From Streptomyces sp. CB02056 (GTDB lineage Bacteria > Actinomycetota > Actinomycetes > Streptomycetales > Streptomycetaceae), in the NCBI RefSeq assembly GCF_001905545.1, contig NZ_LIPD01000003.1, positions 160,763-224,762 on the forward strand: 64,000 nt of DNA, given 5' to 3'. Shown piece after piece: positions 29,025 to 41,599 of this stretch. The stretch's first letter is position 1; every line of letters begins with the position of its first letter. A model generated the notes under the pieces. It was not told where the DNA came from. It saw only the letters and a list, made by a program, of their open reading frames with translations, and searched no databases. Position numbers and translations under genes: made by a program.

Positions 29025-29040
29025 AGTGGTCTCTACCAAT
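29025..29040. promoter_or_regulatory. Candidate DasR operator (dre) upstream of gap
   Basis: AGTGGTCTCTACCAAT matches the DasR consensus A(C/G)TGGTCTAGACCA(C/G)T at about 13 of 16 positions, differing mainly at the centre. It lies about 200 bp before the gap start codon. Confidence 0.45.
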
Positions 29041-29073
29041 TCGGGAGTGTCGCGGCTGTCCGGAAACGACCGC

Positions 29074-29103
29074 GGCCGGCGCCCGGGGGTCCGGGCACCG
29101 GCC
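29074..29103 (-). terminator. Hairpin after whiA
   Basis: Stem 29074-29086 with 29091-29103 (13 bp, one mismatch, GGGT loop) downstream of the whiA stop on the minus strand. Confidence 0.65.
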
Positions 29104-29132
29104 TTCGTGATCACGGGGCGTGACCGTGGGCG

Positions 29133-30113
29133 TCAGTTCATCGCCATCTCGTCGGTGAGGCTCGCCTCGGTGCTGGGCAGGCCCAGCTCGGAGGCCCGCT
29201 TGTCGGCCATCGCCAGCAGGCGACGGATCCGGCCGGCCACCGCGTCCTTGGTCAGCGGCGGGTCGGCGAGCGCGCCCAGCTCCTCCAGCGAGGCCTGCTT
29301 GTGCTGCATCCGCAGCTGGCCGGCCGCGGCCAGGTGCTCGGGCACCTCGTCGCCGAGGATCTCCAGCGCGCGGGCCACCCGGGCGCCGGCCGCCACCGCG
29401 GCGCGGGCCGAGCGGCGCAGGTTGGCGTCGTCGAAGTTGGCCAGCCGGTTGGCGGTGGCGCGCACCTCGCGCCGCATCCGGCGCTCCTCCCAGGCGAGCA
29501 CCGACTCGTGCGCGCCGAGCCGGGTCAGCAGGGCGCCGATCGCGTCGCCGTCGCGGATCACCACCCGGTCCACGCCGCGCACCTCGCGGGCCTTGGCCGG
29601 GATGCCGAGCCGGCGGGCGGCGCCGACCAGGGCGAGGGCGGCCTCGGAGCCGGGGCAGGTGATCTCCAGCGAGGAGGAGCGGCCCGGCTCGGTGAGCGAG
29701 CCGTGCGCCAGGAAGGCCCCGCGCCAGGCCGCCTCGGCGTCGCAGGTGGCCCCGGAGACGACCGCCGGGGGCAGGCCCCGGATCGGGCGTCCGCGGCCGT
29801 CCACGAGCCCGGTCTGGCGCGCGAGCAGCTCGCCGTCCTTGACGACCCGGACCACGAAGCGGCTGCCTCGGCGCAGCCCGCCGGGGGCCATCACCACCAG
29901 GTCGGAGGAGTGCCCGAAGATCTCCAGCAGGTCCTTGCGCAGCCGCCGTGCCGCCGCTCCGGTGTCGAGCTCCGCCTCGATCACGATGCGGCCGCTCACG
30001 ATGTGCAGCCCGCCCGCGAACCGCAGGATCGCCGACACCTCCGCCTTGCGACAGCAGGCCCGGGTGACCGGGAGCCGGCTGATCTCGTCCTTCACCGCTG
30101 GAGTCATCGCCAT
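29133..30113 (-). CDS. whiA: WhiA sporulation regulator
   Basis: A 326-residue WhiA, which acts with WhiB to switch aerial hyphae to sporulation septation in streptomycetes. The N-terminal LAGLIDADG-like fold includes [20 protein letters not shown] and [11 protein letters not shown]; the C-terminal helix-turn-helix is [19 protein letters not shown]. The ATG at 30111-30113 lies 10 nt inside the end of yvcK, so translation is probably coupled. Last gene of the rapZ-yvcK-whiA operon. Confidence 0.97.
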   Translation of the reverse strand: MAMTPAVKDEISRLPVTRACCRKAEVSAILRFAGGLHIVSGRIVIEAELDTGAAARRLRKDLLEIFGHSSDLVVMAPGGLRRGSRFVVRVVKDGELLARQTGLVDGRGRPIRGLPPAVVSGATCDAEAAWRGAFLAHGSLTEPGRSSSLEITCPGSEAALALVGAARRLGIPAKAREVRGVDRVVIRDGDAIGALLTRLGAHESVLAWEERRMRREVRATANRLANFDDANLRRSARAAVAAGARVARALEILGDEVPEHLAAAGQLRMQHKQASLEELGALADPPLTKDAVAGRIRRLLAMADKRASELGLPSTEASLTDEMAMN

Positions 30114-31207
30114 GGCCCGATCCTTCCATGTGTCCGGAAAATCCGGTCGTACGCTGCCGCCAACAGCTCGGGGTCGTGTCGCGGCGTCCCGTCGGTGCGG
30201 GCCACCGAGCCGAGCACCAGAGCCGCGCCCATCCGTTCGGCGGCCTTCGCCAGGCCGTCCAGGTCGGCCTGGCCGAAGGCCCCGCCGGTGACGGCGCGCT
30301 CGTCCACCAGGATCGCATCCACCGCGAGGTTCGGAGCGTGGTCGGCGATGACCTCCAGGTGGCGCTGCGGGGTGAAGCCCTCGGTCTCCCCGGGCTGGGG
30401 GGCCAGGTTCAGGGTGAGCAGGCGGCGGGCGCGGGTCTCGGTGAGCGCCGCGGCCAGCTCGGGCACCAGCAGGTGCGGCAGCACGCTGGTGAACCAGGAG
30501 CCGGGGCCGAGCACCACCCAGTCCGCCTCCCGGACGGCGGTGACCGCCTCCGGGACGGCGGGCGGCTCGTCCGGCAGCAGCCGGATCGACTGCACGGTGC
30601 CCGGGGTGACCGCGACGTCGGCCTGGCCGCGGACGGCCGTGACCTCGCCGGGGCGCGCCGGGTCGTGGCCGCGGACGGTCGCCTCGATGTCCAGCGGCAC
30701 CGCCGACATCGGCAGCACCCGGCCCTGCACGTTGAGCAGCCGGCCGACCCAGTCCAGCGCGGCGACCGGGTCGCCCAGCTTCTCCCAGAGCGCGACGATC
30801 AGCAGGTTGCCGACGGCGTGGCCGCCGAGCTCGCCGTTGCCGGTGAAGCGCTGCTGGATCACCTCGGACCAGGTGCGGCCCCAGTCGTCGTCCCCGCACA
30901 GCGCGGCCAGCGCCTTGCGCAGGTCGCCCGGGGGCAGCACGCCCAGCTCCTCGCGCAGCCGGCCGCTGGAGCCGCCGTCGTCGGCGACGGTGACCACGGC
31001 GGTGAGGTCGCTGGTGAGCCGGCGCAGCGCGGACAGCGAGGCCGACAGGCCCTGCCCGCCGCCGAGCGCGGTGATCCTCGGGGCCGGGTTGGCGCGGGCG
31101 GGACTGCTGCGCGGACGGCCCGGCGCCGTGGGCCGGGCCGGGCTGCCCGCCCGGTCACCGGTCCTGCTCTGCGGCTGCCGCCCGGGCACGTATCCCGCCA
31201 CACTCAC
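30104..31207 (-). CDS. yvcK: YvcK/GlmR family UDP-GlcNAc-binding protein
   Basis: A 367-residue CofD-like protein of the YvcK (gluconeogenesis factor, GlmR) family, which in Bacillus binds UDP-GlcNAc and directs carbon to the cell wall. Motifs: [30 protein letters not shown], and [17 protein letters not shown]. About 45 N-terminal residues are disordered. GTG start at 31205-31207; a second GTG lies 6 nt downstream. Overlaps whiA by 10 nt. Confidence 0.93.
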   Translation of the reverse strand: MSVAGYVPGRQPQSRTGDRAGSPARPTAPGRPRSSPARANPAPRITALGGGQGLSASLSALRRLTSDLTAVVTVADDGGSSGRLREELGVLPPGDLRKALAALCGDDDWGRTWSEVIQQRFTGNGELGGHAVGNLLIVALWEKLGDPVAALDWVGRLLNVQGRVLPMSAVPLDIEATVRGHDPARPGEVTAVRGQADVAVTPGTVQSIRLLPDEPPAVPEAVTAVREADWVVLGPGSWFTSVLPHLLVPELAAALTETRARRLLTLNLAPQPGETEGFTPQRHLEVIADHAPNLAVDAILVDERAVTGGAFGQADLDGLAKAAERMGAALVLGSVARTDGTPRHDPELLAAAYDRIFRTHGRIGPWR

Positions 31208-31264
31208 CTCGCGTTCCTCGGCCCGCCGACCACTCCGCCGGCGGGCCCGGCAGGGCGGCGGCGG

Positions 31265-32149
31265 TTACTCCCGTCCCATGTCACGGTGGACGAGCACCGT
31301 CTCGACTCCGTCGGCGATGAGACGCTTGGTCAGACGCTCGGACATGGCGACGCTTCGGTGCTTGCCACCGGTGCAGCCTACGGCAAGCGTCATGTAGCGC
31401 TTCCCCTCGCGGCGGTATCCCTCGGTGATGATGCGCAGCAGCTGGGCGTAGCCGTCCAGGAACTCGTTGGCTCCGGGCTGCTGGAAGACGTAGCCGGCGA
31501 CGTCCGCGTCGGTGCCGGTACGGGCCCGCAGTTCGGGCACCCAGTGCGGGTTGGGCAGGAAGCGGCAGTCCACCACGAGGTCGGCGTCGACCGGCAGGCC
31601 GTACTTGAAGCCGAAGGACATCACGGTGGCGCGCAGCTCGGGCTCGTCGTGGTCGGCGAACTGGGCGTCCAGCTTGGCGCGCAGCTGGTGCACGTTGAGG
31701 TTGGAGGTGTCGATCACCAGGTCGGCCTCGCCGCGCAGGTCGCGCAGCAGGTCGCGCTCCAGGGCGATGCCGTCCACGATCCGGCCGTCGGCCTGCAGCG
31801 GGTGCGGGCGGCGGACGCTCTCGAAGCGGCGCACCAGCGCCTCGTCGGAGGAGTCCAGGAAGACGACCCGCAGCCGGACGCCGCGCTTCTCCAGCTCGTC
31901 CAGCGAGGTGAGCAGGTCGTCGAAGAACTGCCGGCCGCGGACGTCCACGACCACGCCGATCCGGGCGACGTTGCCCTGGGAACGGGCGCCCAGGTCGACC
32001 ATGGTCGGGATCAGGGCCGGCGGCAGGTTGTCCACCACGAACCAGCCGAGGTCCTCCAGGCACTTGGCGGCGGTGGAGCGGCCGGCTCCGGACATACCGG
32101 AGATGATCACCAGCTCCGGCGCGTTCTCGGCCACGTCTGACACGGTCAC
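31265..32149 (-). CDS. rapZ: RapZ family nucleotide-binding protein
   Basis: A 294-residue RapZ/YvcJ-family P-loop protein. Walker A GMSGAGRST near the N terminus, VVFLDSSDEALVRRF, and the C-terminal GCTGGKHRSVAMSE. In E. coli RapZ controls amino-sugar synthesis via small RNAs; in actinobacteria its role is less clear. The GTG at 32147-32149 was chosen, with another GTG two codons later. It lies in the common uvrC-rapZ-yvcK-whiA order on the minus strand. Confidence 0.94.
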   Translation of the reverse strand: MTVSDVAENAPELVIISGMSGAGRSTAAKCLEDLGWFVVDNLPPALIPTMVDLGARSQGNVARIGVVVDVRGRQFFDDLLTSLDELEKRGVRLRVVFLDSSDEALVRRFESVRRPHPLQADGRIVDGIALERDLLRDLRGEADLVIDTSNLNVHQLRAKLDAQFADHDEPELRATVMSFGFKYGLPVDADLVVDCRFLPNPHWVPELRARTGTDADVAGYVFQQPGANEFLDGYAQLLRIITEGYRREGKRYMTLAVGCTGGKHRSVAMSERLTKRLIADGVETVLVHRDMGRE

Positions 32150-32267
32150 TTCGGTTCCCCGCTCTCGGTCTTTCTGCTGGGGAGTACGCGTACGGCTCGG
32201 CCGCCCTTCCCCGGCCCGGGCAGGCGGGCGGGGCCGGGGCACACCGGCTGACGGGCGGCGTCGGCCG

Positions 32268-34307
32268 TCATGGCGTCTCCTGGGATGGTGCGGTCTGGGG
32301 TGCTGCGGCCACCGGCCCGGCGGCCTGCTCGGCCCCGTCCTCGATGATCTCGCCGGTCGCGGTGTTGACCGCGGGTGCGGCGGGTGTACGGGACGACAAC
32401 GCCTCCGCAACAGTCTGCGCGGTGCGGCGTCCGATGCCGGGTACCTCGCAGAGCTCGTCCACGGTGGCGGCCCGGAGCTTCTTCAGCGAACCGAAGTGCT
32501 TGAGCAGCGCCCGGCGGCGAGTCTCGCCGAGGCCCGGGACGGAGTCCAGTTCCCCGGCGGTGAGTCGCTTGGAACGCTTGTTGCGCTGATAGCTGATCGC
32601 GAAGCGGTGCGCCTCGTCGCGGACCCGCTGGAGCAGGTAGAGGCCCTCGCTGGAGCGGGGCAGCACCACCGGGTCGTCCTCGCCGGGCAGCCAGACCTCC
32701 TCCAGGCGCTTGGCCAGGCCGCACAGCGCGACGTCGTCGATGCCGAGTTCGTCCAGGGCGCGCCTGGCGGCGGCGACCTGCGGCTGGCCGCCGTCGACGA
32801 CCAGCAGCTGGGGCGGGTAGGCGAAGCGCTTGGGGCGGCCCTCCTCGTCCCGGGTGCCGGCGGCGGCGGTGTCGGGGTCGTCCTCCTCGGGGACGGCCCA
32901 CTCGCCGGTCTGCTCGCGCTCCTGGAGGTAGCGGCGGAAGCGGCGGCTGATCACCTCGTGCATCGAGCGGACGTCGTCCTGGCCCTCGAAGCCCCTGATC
33001 TGGAAGCGCCGGTACTCGCTCTTGCGGGCCAGGCCGTCCTCGAAGACGACCATGGAGGCGACCACGTCCTCGCCCTGGAGGTGGGAGATGTCGTAGCACT
33101 CGATGCGCAGCGGGACGGAGTCCAGCTCCAGCGCGTCGGCGATCTCCTGGAGGGCGCGGCTGCGGGTGGTGAGGTCGGAGGCGCGCTTGGTCTTGTGCAG
33201 CGCCAGCGCCTGCTGGGCGTTGCGCTGCACGGTGGCCATCAGGTCCTTCTTGTCCCCGCGCTGGGGCACGCGCAGGTCGACCTGGCTGCCGCGCAGGCCG
33301 CCGAGCCACTCGCGGACCGGCTCCGCCGGCTCCGGCAGGGCGGGGACGAGCACCTCGCGCGGGACGGACTCGCCGCCGCCGTAGAGCTGCTGGAGGGCGT
33401 GCTCGACCAGGCCGGCGGTGTCGACGTCCTCGACCTTGTCGGTGACCCAGCCGCGCTGGCCGCGCACCCGGCCGCCGCGGACGTGGAAGATCTGCACGGC
33501 GGCCTCGAGTTCGTCCTCGGCCAGGGCCAGCAGGTCGGCGTCGGTGGCGTCGGCGAGCACGATGGCGTTCTTCTCCATCGCGCGCTTGAGGGCGCCGATG
33601 TCGTCCCGCAGCCGGGCCGCCTTCTCGTACTCCAGCTCGGCGGCGGCCTCCTGCATCTCGTCTTCCAGCCGGCGCAGGTAGTTGCCGGTGCGCCCGGCCA
33701 TGAAGTCGCAGAAGTCCTCGGCCAGCGCGCGGTGTTCGTCCGCCGAGACCTTGCCGACGCAGGGCGCGGCGCACTTGCCGATGTAGCCGAGCAGGCAGGG
33801 CCGGCCGACCTGGCGGGCGCGCTTGAAGACGCCGTTGGAGCAGGTGCGGACGGGGAAGACGCGCAGCAGCAGGTCGACCGTCTCGCGGATCGCCCAGGCG
33901 TGCCCGTACGGGCCGAAGTAGCGCACGCCCTTCTTGTGCGCCCCGCGCATCACCTGGACCCGCGGGTACTCCTCGTTCAGGGTGACGGCGAGTTCCGGAT
34001 AGCTCTTGTCGTCGCGGTACTTGACGTTGAACCGCGGGTCGTACTCCTTGATCCAGGAGTACTCCAACTGGAGCGCCTCGACCTCGGTGGCGACCACCGT
34101 CCACTCCACCGAGGCGGCGGTGGTGACCATGGTCGCGGTGCGCGGGTGCAGGCCGGCCAGGTCCTGGAAGTAGGACGACAGGCGCGGCCGCAGGCTCTTG
34201 GCCTTGCCGACGTAGATGACCCGGCCGTGGGCGTCGCGGAACTTGTAGACGCCGGGGGAGGTCGGGATCGCACCGGGCGCCGGGCGGTAGGTGCTCGGGT
34301 CAGCCAT
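32268..34307 (-). CDS. uvrC: UvrC excinuclease subunit
   Basis: A 679-residue UvrC, which cuts DNA on both sides of lesions found by UvrA-UvrB. N-terminal GIY-YIG nuclease ([23 protein letters not shown]), a UVR motif ([17 protein letters not shown]), the RNase H-like C-terminal nuclease ([17 protein letters not shown]) and a helix-hairpin-helix ([32 protein letters not shown]). The tail after about residue 650 is Ala/Pro-rich and variable. Confidence 0.97.
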   Translation of the reverse strand: MADPSTYRPAPGAIPTSPGVYKFRDAHGRVIYVGKAKSLRPRLSSYFQDLAGLHPRTATMVTTAASVEWTVVATEVEALQLEYSWIKEYDPRFNVKYRDDKSYPELAVTLNEEYPRVQVMRGAHKKGVRYFGPYGHAWAIRETVDLLLRVFPVRTCSNGVFKRARQVGRPCLLGYIGKCAAPCVGKVSADEHRALAEDFCDFMAGRTGNYLRRLEDEMQEAAAELEYEKAARLRDDIGALKRAMEKNAIVLADATDADLLALAEDELEAAVQIFHVRGGRVRGQRGWVTDKVEDVDTAGLVEHALQQLYGGGESVPREVLVPALPEPAEPVREWLGGLRGSQVDLRVPQRGDKKDLMATVQRNAQQALALHKTKRASDLTTRSRALQEIADALELDSVPLRIECYDISHLQGEDVVASMVVFEDGLARKSEYRRFQIRGFEGQDDVRSMHEVISRRFRRYLQEREQTGEWAVPEEDDPDTAAAGTRDEEGRPKRFAYPPQLLVVDGGQPQVAAARRALDELGIDDVALCGLAKRLEEVWLPGEDDPVVLPRSSEGLYLLQRVRDEAHRFAISYQRNKRSKRLTAGELDSVPGLGETRRRALLKHFGSLKKLRAATVDELCEVPGIGRRTAQTVAEALSSRTPAAPAVNTATGEIIEDGAEQAAGPVAAAPQTAPSQETP

Positions 34308-34391
34308 GGGTCCACCGTACCGAGTGGGGCCGGGGCCGCGGGGCGGAGATCGTCAGGGGGGACCGTGGCGGTCGGGAGGCGCTCAACTCGG

Positions 34392-34826
34392 TCAGCTCGG
34401 GGTCACCTTGAGGTTGCCGGCCTCGACCGTGACGGTGTAGGCGGGCAGCGGGGAGGAGGCCGGCCCGTCCTGCACGGCGCCGTCGGTGATGGCGAACCGG
34501 CTCCCGTGGCAGGGGCACTGGATCTGGTTGTTCTTGACCTGGTCCACGAGGCAGCCGGCGTGGGTGCACCGGGCGTTGAACGCCTTGTACTGGCCGGCGG
34601 TGGGCTGGGTCACCACGATCTTCTGCTCGCGGAAGACCTTGCCGCCGCCCTCCGGCACGGCCGAGGCCGGGCCGAGGTCGACCGGGCCCTTGGGGGCGCT
34701 GCCACTGGAGGACGAGGAGCTGCACCCGGTGACCGCCACGGTGCCGCCGGCCGCCAGGACGGCCGCGGCCCCGCAGAGCACGGTGCGGCGGGAGGCGGTG
34801 GGGCTGGTCTCGGGGGCCTCGGACAT
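34392..34826 (-). CDS. Rieske [2Fe-2S] lipoprotein, Tat-exported
   Basis: A 144-residue protein with a twin-arginine signal (TASRRTVLCGAAAVLAAGG) ending in a lipobox (VTGC), so the mature protein should be a lipid-anchored extracytoplasmic protein. A Ser/Gly linker leads to a Rieske domain with ligands CTHAGC and CPCHGS. It is likely an extracytoplasmic electron carrier; the partner is unknown. Located between uvrA and uvrC on the minus strand, unrelated to repair in any obvious way. Confidence 0.92.
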   Translation of the reverse strand: MSEAPETSPTASRRTVLCGAAAVLAAGGTVAVTGCSSSSSSGSAPKGPVDLGPASAVPEGGGKVFREQKIVVTQPTAGQYKAFNARCTHAGCLVDQVKNNQIQCPCHGSRFAITDGAVQDGPASSPLPAYTVTVEAGNLKVTPS

Positions 34827-34878
34827 CGGTGCGCTCCTACGGGTACGGCTGTTGCGGGGACCACGGAAGTCTATGTCG

Positions 34879-34926
34879 CGCCCACCCCGCCGCTCCCGGG
34901 AGTCCCCGGGTGCGGCGGGGTGGGCG
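34879..34926 (-). terminator. Terminator after uvrA
   Basis: CGCCCACCCCGCCGC (34879-34893) pairs with 34912-34926, with an inner CCCGGG-containing helix, directly downstream of the uvrA stop on the minus strand. Confidence 0.8.
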
Positions 34927-34933
34927 GACGGGG

Positions 34934-37846
<2,913 letters not shown>

Positions 37847-38125
37847 TGCTTCTGGCGCCTTTCTCCGGGGCGAGAGGGCTTGCGTTGGGATGTGCTGCTT
37901 CTTCCAGGATGCGGCAGCCAGCCTATAGCTCAGACGTTCGAATATCGACCTTGTCCAGCCGGGACCACCCGAACGAGTGAGGCCACCCCCCGGGCCGTCC
38001 GTACCCGCACGGTGCGCGTACCCGAAAACCCCCTGCTCAGGGCCCGGATTCGGCGATAGCGTCACCTGGTCAACGAGCGAAGCCCGCTCCGGGCAACGCC
38101 CCGTTCCGCACGGAAGGCAGATTCG

Positions 38126-38854
38126 ATGACCGACCCGAGGTCCGCCGCCGACTCCTGGCTCGGCCAGGTCGAGGAGAGCACCGGGCGCCTGCTGCGCACC
38201 GTCGCCGGGCTGAAGCCCGACGCCGTCGCCGAGCCCTCCGCCCTCCCCGGCTGGACGAAGGGCCACGTACTGGCCCACCTCGCCCGCAACGCCGACTCCC
38301 TGGTCAACCTGCTGACCGGCGCCCGCACCGGCACCGACGTCCCGCAGTACGCCAGCCACGAGGCCCGCGACCAGGACATCGAGCGCGACGCGCCCCGCCC
38401 GCTCGACGCCCACCTCGCCGACCTGCGCGCGTCCCACGAGCGCTTCCTGGCCGCCGCCGCGCAGCTGACCGACGACGCCTGGGCGGCGTCCGTCAAGCAC
38501 CGCTTCGGCTACGTCTTCCCGGCCCACCAGATCCCGCACAAGCGCCTGCTGGAGCTGGAGTACCACCACGTCGACCTGGCCGCCGGCCACACCCCGGCGG
38601 ACTGGCCGGAGGACTTCGCCGCCGCCCAGTTCCGCAAGCTCGCCGCCGGCCTGGCCGGGGAGGCCGGCCTGCCCGCCGTCGAGCTGGTCGCCGACGACAC
38701 CGACGACCGCGCCGTCATCGGCACCGGCGAGCCCGCCCTCACCGTCCGGGGCCCCGTCCGCGCCCTCACCGCCTGGCTCTCCGGCCGCTCCGCCGGCGAC
38801 GCCCTGCACCGCACCCCCGACACCGCCCTGCCCCCGCTTCCCCCCATGGGCTGA
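38126..38854 (+). CDS. Maleylpyruvate isomerase-type mycothiol-dependent enzyme (DinB superfamily)
   Basis: A 242-residue protein of the mycothiol-dependent maleylpyruvate isomerase family. N-terminal DinB-like helical bundle with the metal His in [16 protein letters not shown], and later [17 protein letters not shown] with further His ligands; the C-terminal part ([15 protein letters not shown]) is the SCP2-like domain. Substrate not deducible. A ribosome site (GGAAGG) precedes the ATG. Divergent from uvrA. Confidence 0.88.
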   Translation: MTDPRSAADSWLGQVEESTGRLLRTVAGLKPDAVAEPSALPGWTKGHVLAHLARNADSLVNLLTGARTGTDVPQYASHEARDQDIERDAPRPLDAHLADLRASHERFLAAAAQLTDDAWAASVKHRFGYVFPAHQIPHKRLLELEYHHVDLAAGHTPADWPEDFAAAQFRKLAAGLAGEAGLPAVELVADDTDDRAVIGTGEPALTVRGPVRALTAWLSGRSAGDALHRTPDTALPPLPPMG

Positions 38855-38902
38855 CGGCGCGAGGATGATGCCAGGGAGATCCACACGACGAGGAGCAGAC
38901 GG

Positions 38903-39556
38903 ATGACGTACCACGGAGCGGTCAAGGTCGGCGGACCGCCGGACGTGCGGGAACTGGCCCACCTGATCATCACCAAGGTGGCCGTCGGCCCGTACGACAA
39001 CAACGCCTACCTGCTGCGCTGCCGGGCCACCGACGAACAGCTCCTGATCGACGCGGCCGCCGACGCGCCGGTGCTGCTGGAGACCGTCGGGGACGACCTC
39101 GAAACGGTGGTCACCACCCACCGCCACCACGACCACTGGGGCGCGCTGGCCGAGGTGGTCGCCACCACCGGTGCCCGGACGGCCGCCGGCGAGCACGACG
39201 CCGAGGGCATCGACGTCCCCACCGAGCTGCTGCTCGCGGACGGCGACACGCTCCGGGTCGGCGAGGTGGAGCTCACCGTCCGGCACCTGGTCGGCCACAC
39301 CCCGGGCGCCATCGTGCTCGTCTACGACGACCCGCAGGGCCACCAGCACGTCTTCACCGGCGACTGCCTCTTCCCGGGCGGCGTCGGCAACACCTGGGGC
39401 GACCCGGAGGCCTTCCGGACCCTCTACCGGGACGTCACCGAGAAGATCTTCGACGCCCTCCCCGACGAGGCCTGGGTCTACCCCGGCCACGGCTCCGACA
39501 CCACCGTCGGCGCCGAGCGCCCGCACCTCGACGAGTGGCGCGAGCGCGGCTGGTAG
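38903..39556 (+). CDS. MBL-fold metallo-hydrolase (glyoxalase II-like)
   Basis: A 217-residue metallo-beta-lactamase-fold hydrolase with the complete zinc motif THRHHDHWG (HxHxDH), then [28 protein letters not shown] and YPGHGSDTT. The short, compact form resembles glyoxalase II-like thioester hydrolases. It follows the mycothiol-dependent gene by 48 nt, so the pair could act on mycothiol adducts; that link is inference. Confidence 0.9.
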   Translation: MTYHGAVKVGGPPDVRELAHLIITKVAVGPYDNNAYLLRCRATDEQLLIDAAADAPVLLETVGDDLETVVTTHRHHDHWGALAEVVATTGARTAAGEHDAEGIDVPTELLLADGDTLRVGEVELTVRHLVGHTPGAIVLVYDDPQGHQHVFTGDCLFPGGVGNTWGDPEAFRTLYRDVTEKIFDALPDEAWVYPGHGSDTTVGAERPHLDEWRERGW

Positions 39557-39575
39557 CCCCTCCCCCGCCGCACGG

Positions 39576-39615
39576 CCGAGGCCCCCGTGACCGTCTCCGG
39601 TCGCGGGGGCCTCGG
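39576..39615. terminator. Bidirectional terminator MBL/terC
   Basis: CCGAGGCCCCCG (39576-39587) pairs with CGGGGGCCTCGG (39604-39615), with an inner ACCG/CGGT helix, between convergent genes. Confidence 0.82.
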
Positions 39616-39644
39616 CGGTGCCCGGCGCCGTGCGGCGCACGAAC

Positions 39645-39665
39645 GTCAGGCGTCAGGCGTCAGGC
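39645..39665. repeat. Three tandem GTCAGGC heptamers at the terC stop
   Basis: GTCAGGC at 39645-39651, 39652-39658 and 39659-39665. On the minus strand each unit holds TGA; the first is the terC stop (39660-39662). A 7-nt period puts a stop in all three frames. Confidence 0.85.
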
Positions 39666-40640
39666 GTCGAGCTTCTCGTGCTCGGCGGACTCGGCCTTCT
39701 TCGCGGCCCGCAGGCTGGTGAAGGTGGTGACCGCCAGGACGACCACGATGAAGCCCAGCGAGAACGGGATGCCGATCTCCGGGGCCCAGGTCGCGCCCGC
39801 CTCGTGCGCGGCGTGCAGCACCAGCTTCACGCCGATGAAGCCGAGGATCACCGACAGGCCGTACGACAGGTGGACCAGCTTCTTCAGCAGGCCGCCGATC
39901 AGGAAGTACAGCTGGCGCAGCCCCATCAGGGCGAAGGCGTTGGCGGTGAAGACGATGTACGGGTCCTGGGTCAGGCCGAAGATCGCCGGGATCGAGTCCA
40001 GCGCGAACAGCACGTCGGTGGTGCCGATCGCCAGCATGACGACCAGCATCGGGGTGATCAGCCGGCGGCCGTTCTCCCGGACGAACAGCTTGGTGCCGCG
40101 GTAGTCCTCGGTGGCCGGGAAGCGGCGGGTGATCGACTTGAGGACGCGGTTCTCCTCGAACTCCTCGTCGCCCTCGTCCTCGGCGCGGGCCTCCTTGATC
40201 AGCTTCCAGGCCGTCCAGATCAGGAAGGCGCCGAAGATGAAGAACACCCAGGAGAACTCGGCGACCAGCGCGGCGCCGCCGGCGATGAACACCGCCCGGA
40301 GCACCAGCGCGATGATCACACCGAACATCAGCACGCGCTGCTGGTAGATCCTGGGCACCGCGAACTTGCCCATGATCAGGATGAACACGAAGAGGTTGTC
40401 GACACTGAGCGACTTCTCGGTGATGTAGCCGGCGAAGAACTCGCCCGCCGGCTCCCCACCGGAGTGCCACCAGAGGAAGCCACCGAAGAGCACCGCCAGG
40501 GCGACCCAGACGGCCGTCCAGATCCCGGCCTCCTTGATCGAGACCTCGTGCGGCTTGCGCCCTCCGATGAAGAAGTCCGCCACGACCAGTGCGATCAGCA
40601 CCAGGATCGTGGAAACCCACATGGTTACGGAAACGTCCAC
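39660..40640 (-). CDS. terC: TerC family membrane protein, probable Mn2+ exporter
   Basis: A 326-residue polytopic membrane protein (about eight or nine helices) of the TerC/Alx/YkoY family. Conserved acidic membrane motifs: LSVDNLFVFILIMGKF and GTTDVLFALDSIPAIFG. Family members export Mn2+ and help load metal onto secreted enzymes. GTG start at 40638-40640 with GGAGGAG 5 nt upstream. The leader carries a yybP-ykoY manganese riboswitch whose 3' strand can also pair with that ribosome site, strongly supporting a manganese role rather than tellurite resistance as such. Confidence 0.93.
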   Translation of the reverse strand: MDVSVTMWVSTILVLIALVVADFFIGGRKPHEVSIKEAGIWTAVWVALAVLFGGFLWWHSGGEPAGEFFAGYITEKSLSVDNLFVFILIMGKFAVPRIYQQRVLMFGVIIALVLRAVFIAGGAALVAEFSWVFFIFGAFLIWTAWKLIKEARAEDEGDEEFEENRVLKSITRRFPATEDYRGTKLFVRENGRRLITPMLVVMLAIGTTDVLFALDSIPAIFGLTQDPYIVFTANAFALMGLRQLYFLIGGLLKKLVHLSYGLSVILGFIGVKLVLHAAHEAGATWAPEIGIPFSLGFIVVVLAVTTFTSLRAAKKAESAEHEKLDA

Positions 40641-40647
40641 TACTGCT

Positions 40648-40689
40648 CCTCCGGCAGGTAGGCGAGACAGTCATCGTCACTGCCGGAGG
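40648..40689 (-). promoter_or_regulatory. Anti-Shine-Dalgarno switch hairpin of the terC riboswitch
   Basis: CCTCCGGCAG (40680-40689, minus strand) contains the 3' strand of aptamer P1 and is perfectly complementary over 10 bp to CTGCCGGAGG (40648-40657), which contains the terC ribosome site. The two pairings exclude each other: metal-bound aptamer frees the ribosome site, unbound RNA hides it. Confidence 0.82.
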
Positions 40690-40780
40690 TCTCTTCCGCC
40701 CGTCGGGCCAGCGCCCCGGGGTGCCACGACGGGCACCCGTGATGACGGGGTCGGCTGTCGAGGAATACTCCCCTCCGCTG
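40682..40780 (-). ncRNA. yybP-ykoY manganese riboswitch in the terC leader
   Basis: On the minus strand the RNA starts GCGGAGGGGAGTATTCC and ends GGAAGAGACCTCCGG. P1 is CGGAGG (40772-40777) with CCTCCG (40684-40689); P2 is TTCC/GGAA; the L1 element GGGGAGTA is intact. The second arm has CCCCG/CGGGG enclosing the conserved CGTCATCACGG loop element (matching the E. coli mntP version as I recall it) and a GGGTGCC/GGCACCC hairpin. This is the architecture of Rfam RF00080. It ends about 40 nt before the terC start. Confidence 0.9.
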
Positions 40781-40808
40781 CCAACGAGAGTAACAGCAAT
40801 CCCAAGGG

Positions 40809-40826
40809 AAGGTAAAGAAGGTAAAG
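40809..40826. repeat. AAGGTAAAG tandem duplication (2 x 9 bp)
   Basis: AAGGTAAAG at 40809-40817 and 40818-40826, an AT-rich patch between terD and the terC leader. On the minus strand it gives T-rich segments after terD and may help end its transcript or form part of the terC promoter. Confidence 0.5.
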
Positions 40827-40866
40827 AACCGTGCGGAGCGGGCTGCTGGACCGGCTACGCGGCCGG

Positions 40867-41445
40867 CTACAGGAACGGCTCGATCGCCGGCAGCAGGTCC
40901 TGGAAGGTCCGCCCCTTCGCCGGCGCGCCGATCGCCTGCATCTCCCAGCCGCCGTCGCCGTCCCGGACCACCTTGGCCATGATCTGCCCGGTGTGCGGCC
41001 CGCCGCCCGCCAGCTCGTAGCGGGCCAGCTCCAGCCCGGTGGCCTCGTCCACCAGCCGGCAGTGCGCCCTCTGCACCTCGGCGAAGGTCTGCCCGGTGTA
41101 CGAGCTCACCGTGAACACCACCTGGGTGATGTTCACGGGCACGTGCACCAGGTCGACCAGGATCGCCTCGTCGTCCTCGGCCCCGGAACCGCCCTCCAGG
41201 TTGTCTCCGGTGTGCCGCACGGAGCCGTCGTTGCTCTCCAGGTGCGAGAAGAACACCACGTCGGACGGGGTCCGCTCGGCGTACAGCAGCGCCGAGGCGT
41301 CCAGGTCGATCTTCCGGGTGCGGCTGCCGAACAGCCCGCGCTTGGGGGCGGCCTGCCAGCCGAGGCCCATCCGGACCACGGTCAGGGCGCCGCCCTGCCC
41401 CTTCTGGAGGCTGACCCGCTGCCCCTTGGCCAGGTTCACCGACAC
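40867..41445 (-). CDS. terD: TerD family stress protein
   Basis: A 192-residue TerD/CABP protein. VNLAKGQRVSLQKG at the N terminus, KIDLDASALLYAE, GAEDDEAILVDLVHVP (Ca2+-binding acidic residues) and TFQDLLPAIEPFL at the end. TerD proteins are calcium-binding and abundant in streptomycetes; they are linked to tellurite and general stress. The GTG at 41443-41445 opens the conserved fold. It lies just upstream of terC on the same strand, but the riboswitch and its own upstream region lie between them. Confidence 0.92.
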   Translation of the reverse strand: MSVNLAKGQRVSLQKGQGGALTVVRMGLGWQAAPKRGLFGSRTRKIDLDASALLYAERTPSDVVFFSHLESNDGSVRHTGDNLEGGSGAEDDEAILVDLVHVPVNITQVVFTVSSYTGQTFAEVQRAHCRLVDEATGLELARYELAGGGPHTGQIMAKVVRDGDGGWEMQAIGAPAKGRTFQDLLPAIEPFL

Positions 41446-41570
41446 GACGTTGTCCTCTCTGCCGGCCGCGCGGTCACAGCCGAGCGGCTCCACGGTGGAA
41501 CACCCCGTCGCCGTCCCCCGGCTGAGGCCCCCTCTGCGTACGGCCCGCAAACCCCGTCCCGAGGGCACGA

Positions 41571-41599
41571 TGCCGCAGGCCAGCCTAGGGCCTGCGGCA
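41571..41599 (-). terminator. Terminator between uvrB and terD
   Basis: TGCCGCAGGCC (41571-41581) pairs perfectly with GGCCTGCGGCA (41589-41599) around a 7-nt loop, downstream of the uvrB stop on the minus strand. Confidence 0.78.

Noticed and set aside
37920..37955. Possible LexA box before uvrA (GTTCGAATATCGAC)
   Set aside because: Only one half-site resembles the actinobacterial TCGAAC-N4-GTTCGA; the other half does not fit.
37847..39640. A minus-strand frame continuous with uvrA for a further ~600 codons
   Set aside because: It runs antisense to two clear plus-strand genes (38126-38854 and 38903-39556), has no family features, and high-GC DNA commonly leaves antisense frames open. UvrA starts at the GTG 37844-37846.
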